DNA from: Sulfuricurvum sp. PD_MW2
Lineage (GTDB): Bacteria > Campylobacterota > Campylobacteria > Campylobacterales > Sulfurimonadaceae
Assembly: GCF_002633015.1 (NCBI RefSeq)
Contig: NZ_NSIU01000007.1
Span: 18,785-82,784, forward strand
DNA: 64,000 bases
Direction of reading: 5' to 3'
The notes under the pieces are model-generated. The model saw only the letters and a list, made by a program, of their open reading frames with translations, did no database searches and was not told the DNA's origin. Both the position numbers and the translations under genes were made by a program. The stretch's first letter is position 1. Each line of letters opens with the position of its first letter. Shown here piece after piece: positions 63,926 to 64,000 of the stretch.

Positions 63926-64000
63926 AGTCACAGATTAATCAGCAGGCTATTTCTTTGTTATTTATATAGTATTCAATAACTACATTGATAAAGAATATCT

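Overview
The window reads as chromosomal DNA of a free-living, motile, respiring member of the Campylobacterota, most like the Sulfuricurvum/Sulfurimonas group. The grounds are lineage-typical genes (a DUF3972 protein, a SUV3-like helicase, the Cys-rich 142-residue protein at 54094), futalosine-pathway menaquinone synthesis (mqnD), the cbb3-oxidase factor CcoG, sigma-54-type promoters on hook genes, a recA-eno-FtsB-like-AMIN gene string, and promoters that often show a TATAAT box without a clear -35. This placement comes from recalled gene content and order, not from a search.

Layout. 1-5 kb: a truncated gene, a TonB-type energy transducer overlapping a SurA-like chaperone, an outer-membrane porin, tRNA-Ala(GGC) with a textbook promoter, a SPOR-like protein, a degenerate GGDEF-like protein and an HDOD protein. 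5-10.5 kb: a divergent metal pair (UreH-like membrane protein and HMA protein) around a repeat operator, then a PP-loop RNA-modification-type enzyme, dnaG and a chemoreceptor. 10.5-19.3 kb: rpsU, purT, a hydroxyacid dehydrogenase, an AEC transporter, a beta-barrel protein, a soluble-looking fumarate reductase/succinate dehydrogenase pair with a tiny acidic gene inside it, yajQ, an HD-GYP protein and the DUF3972 protein. 19.3-26 kb: a 940-residue SUV3-like helicase, a rhodanese/DUF309/nitroreductase/MscS run, and an MFS/RDD pair behind a structured leader that encodes a Cys-rich mini-peptide. 26-32 kb: the flagellar hook cluster fliK-flgD-flgE2-flgE, with two sigma-54-type promoters. 32-35 kb: typA, a REP-like palindrome and an AT-rich islet of three unknown genes, one with a PD-(D/E)XK-like nuclease motif. 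35-49.6 kb: housekeeping genes (BaiN-like, ccoG, a dead serine-recombinase-like regulator, murB, fliQ, mqnD, recA, eno, tpx, tsaD, dxr, cdsA, an NFACT protein). 49.7-64 kb: a Cache chemoreceptor, a TonB-dependent receptor with a half-size membrane protein and a Cys-rich protein, tamA-tamB, a nitric-oxide-type operon (hemerythrin, DUF2249, nnrS) under a perfect Fnr-family palindrome, a SIMPL protein, a DUF4010 protein and a cytoplasmic zinc-binding chemoreceptor.

How the parts fit. Three chemoreceptors of different design, the hook operon and fliQ serve motility. CcoG, MqnD, the Sdh/Frd-like pair and the NnrS operon serve anaerobic and microaerobic respiration and NO handling. TonB, the receptor, the porin and TamAB serve the outer membrane.

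The least explained items are the Cys-codon leader upstream of the RDD/MFS genes, the typA-baiN islet, the Sdh/Frd-like pair without the flavin-linking His, the shared 19-bp tandem-repeat operator upstream of typA and the HMA gene, and the catalytically dead recombinase upstream of ccoG. No CRISPR array, insertion sequence, rRNA or prophage was seen. The only stretch of more than 300 bases without a protein gene is about 2675-3019, which holds the porin promoter, the tRNA and its promoter.
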